A stretch of 6,753 nt of DNA, taken from the NCBI GenBank assembly GCA_000495415.1, contig AWGX01000462.1:1-6753 (forward strand), in the 5' to 3' direction. The notes under the pieces are model-generated. The model did no database searches, was not told where the DNA came from, and worked only from the letters and a program-made list of their open reading frames with translations. Positions within the stretch are counted from its first letter, which is position 1, and every line of letters begins with the position of its first letter. The DNA comes from Smithella sp. ME-1 (GTDB taxonomy: Bacteria; Desulfobacterota; Syntrophia; Syntrophales; Smithellaceae). The translations under genes were made by a program, and so were the position numbers. This document shows positions 6,705 through 6,753 of the stretch, piece by piece.

Positions 6705-6725
6705 CCAGTAATTTTGTCATACTGG
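6705..6725. repeat. Inverted repeat upstream of the MoxR-VWA unit
   Basis: The arms CCAGTA (6705-6710) and TACTGG (6720-6725) are perfect 6-bp inverted repeats separated by 9 nt. The centre-to-centre distance of 15 bp is about one and a half helical turns. It could bind a dimeric regulator of the MoxR gene, form a small hairpin in a longer transcript, or belong to a mobile element extending past the right edge. Confidence 0.35.
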
Positions 6726-6753
6726 CGCAGAGACTGTGTCGCAATAATAAATA

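Overview
The window holds five complete protein-coding genes, all on the minus strand and closely spaced. Read in the direction of transcription (right to left) they are: a MoxR-type AAA+ ATPase, a CoxE-like von Willebrand factor A (VWA) protein, a small heat-shock protein (Hsp20), an ATP-dependent Lon protease, and a type II NADH dehydrogenase-like flavoprotein. No RNA gene, CRISPR array or complete mobile element is visible. The longer plus-strand reading frames are antisense shadows of these genes.

Layout: 6629-6753 is a non-coding leader with two short inverted repeats and a strong ribosome binding site for the MoxR gene. The MoxR and VWA genes (6628-4570) are 10 nt apart, and the VWA ribosome binding site overlaps the MoxR stop codon, so they are one translationally coupled unit. 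A 137-nt gap (4433-4569) follows, with a hairpin, a sigma70-like promoter and a perfect palindrome in the promoter spacer. The second unit starts here: Hsp20, then lon 47 nt later, then the NADH dehydrogenase 79 nt later. The left end (1-64) shows no clear terminator.

Function: four of the five genes deal with protein folding state. The MoxR/VWA pair belongs to a class thought to act as ATP-driven chaperones or metal/cofactor insertion machines. Hsp20 holds unfolding proteins, and Lon degrades misfolded ones. The flavoprotein oxidises NADH at the membrane and may be only a read-through passenger of the stress unit. The two units look like neighbouring transcription units with a shared proteostasis theme. 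That theme is an inference from position, not a demonstrated system.

Organism: a bacterium of moderate G+C, judged by eye. The Lon type, the MoxR/CoxE-like pair and the hsp20-lon arrangement fit a deltaproteobacterial (Desulfobacterota) genome, possibly a Syntrophus/Smithella-like anaerobe. This placement is a low-confidence impression. Three of the five starts need care. lon starts at an ATG 12 nt inside the longest frame. The VWA gene starts at GTG. The flavoprotein most likely starts at a TTG 24 nt inside its longest frame. I see no convincing previously undescribed system. The items most worth checking are the hsp20 promoter palindrome, the lysine-rich Lon tail, the start region of the NADH dehydrogenase and a possible insertion-sequence edge near the right end.
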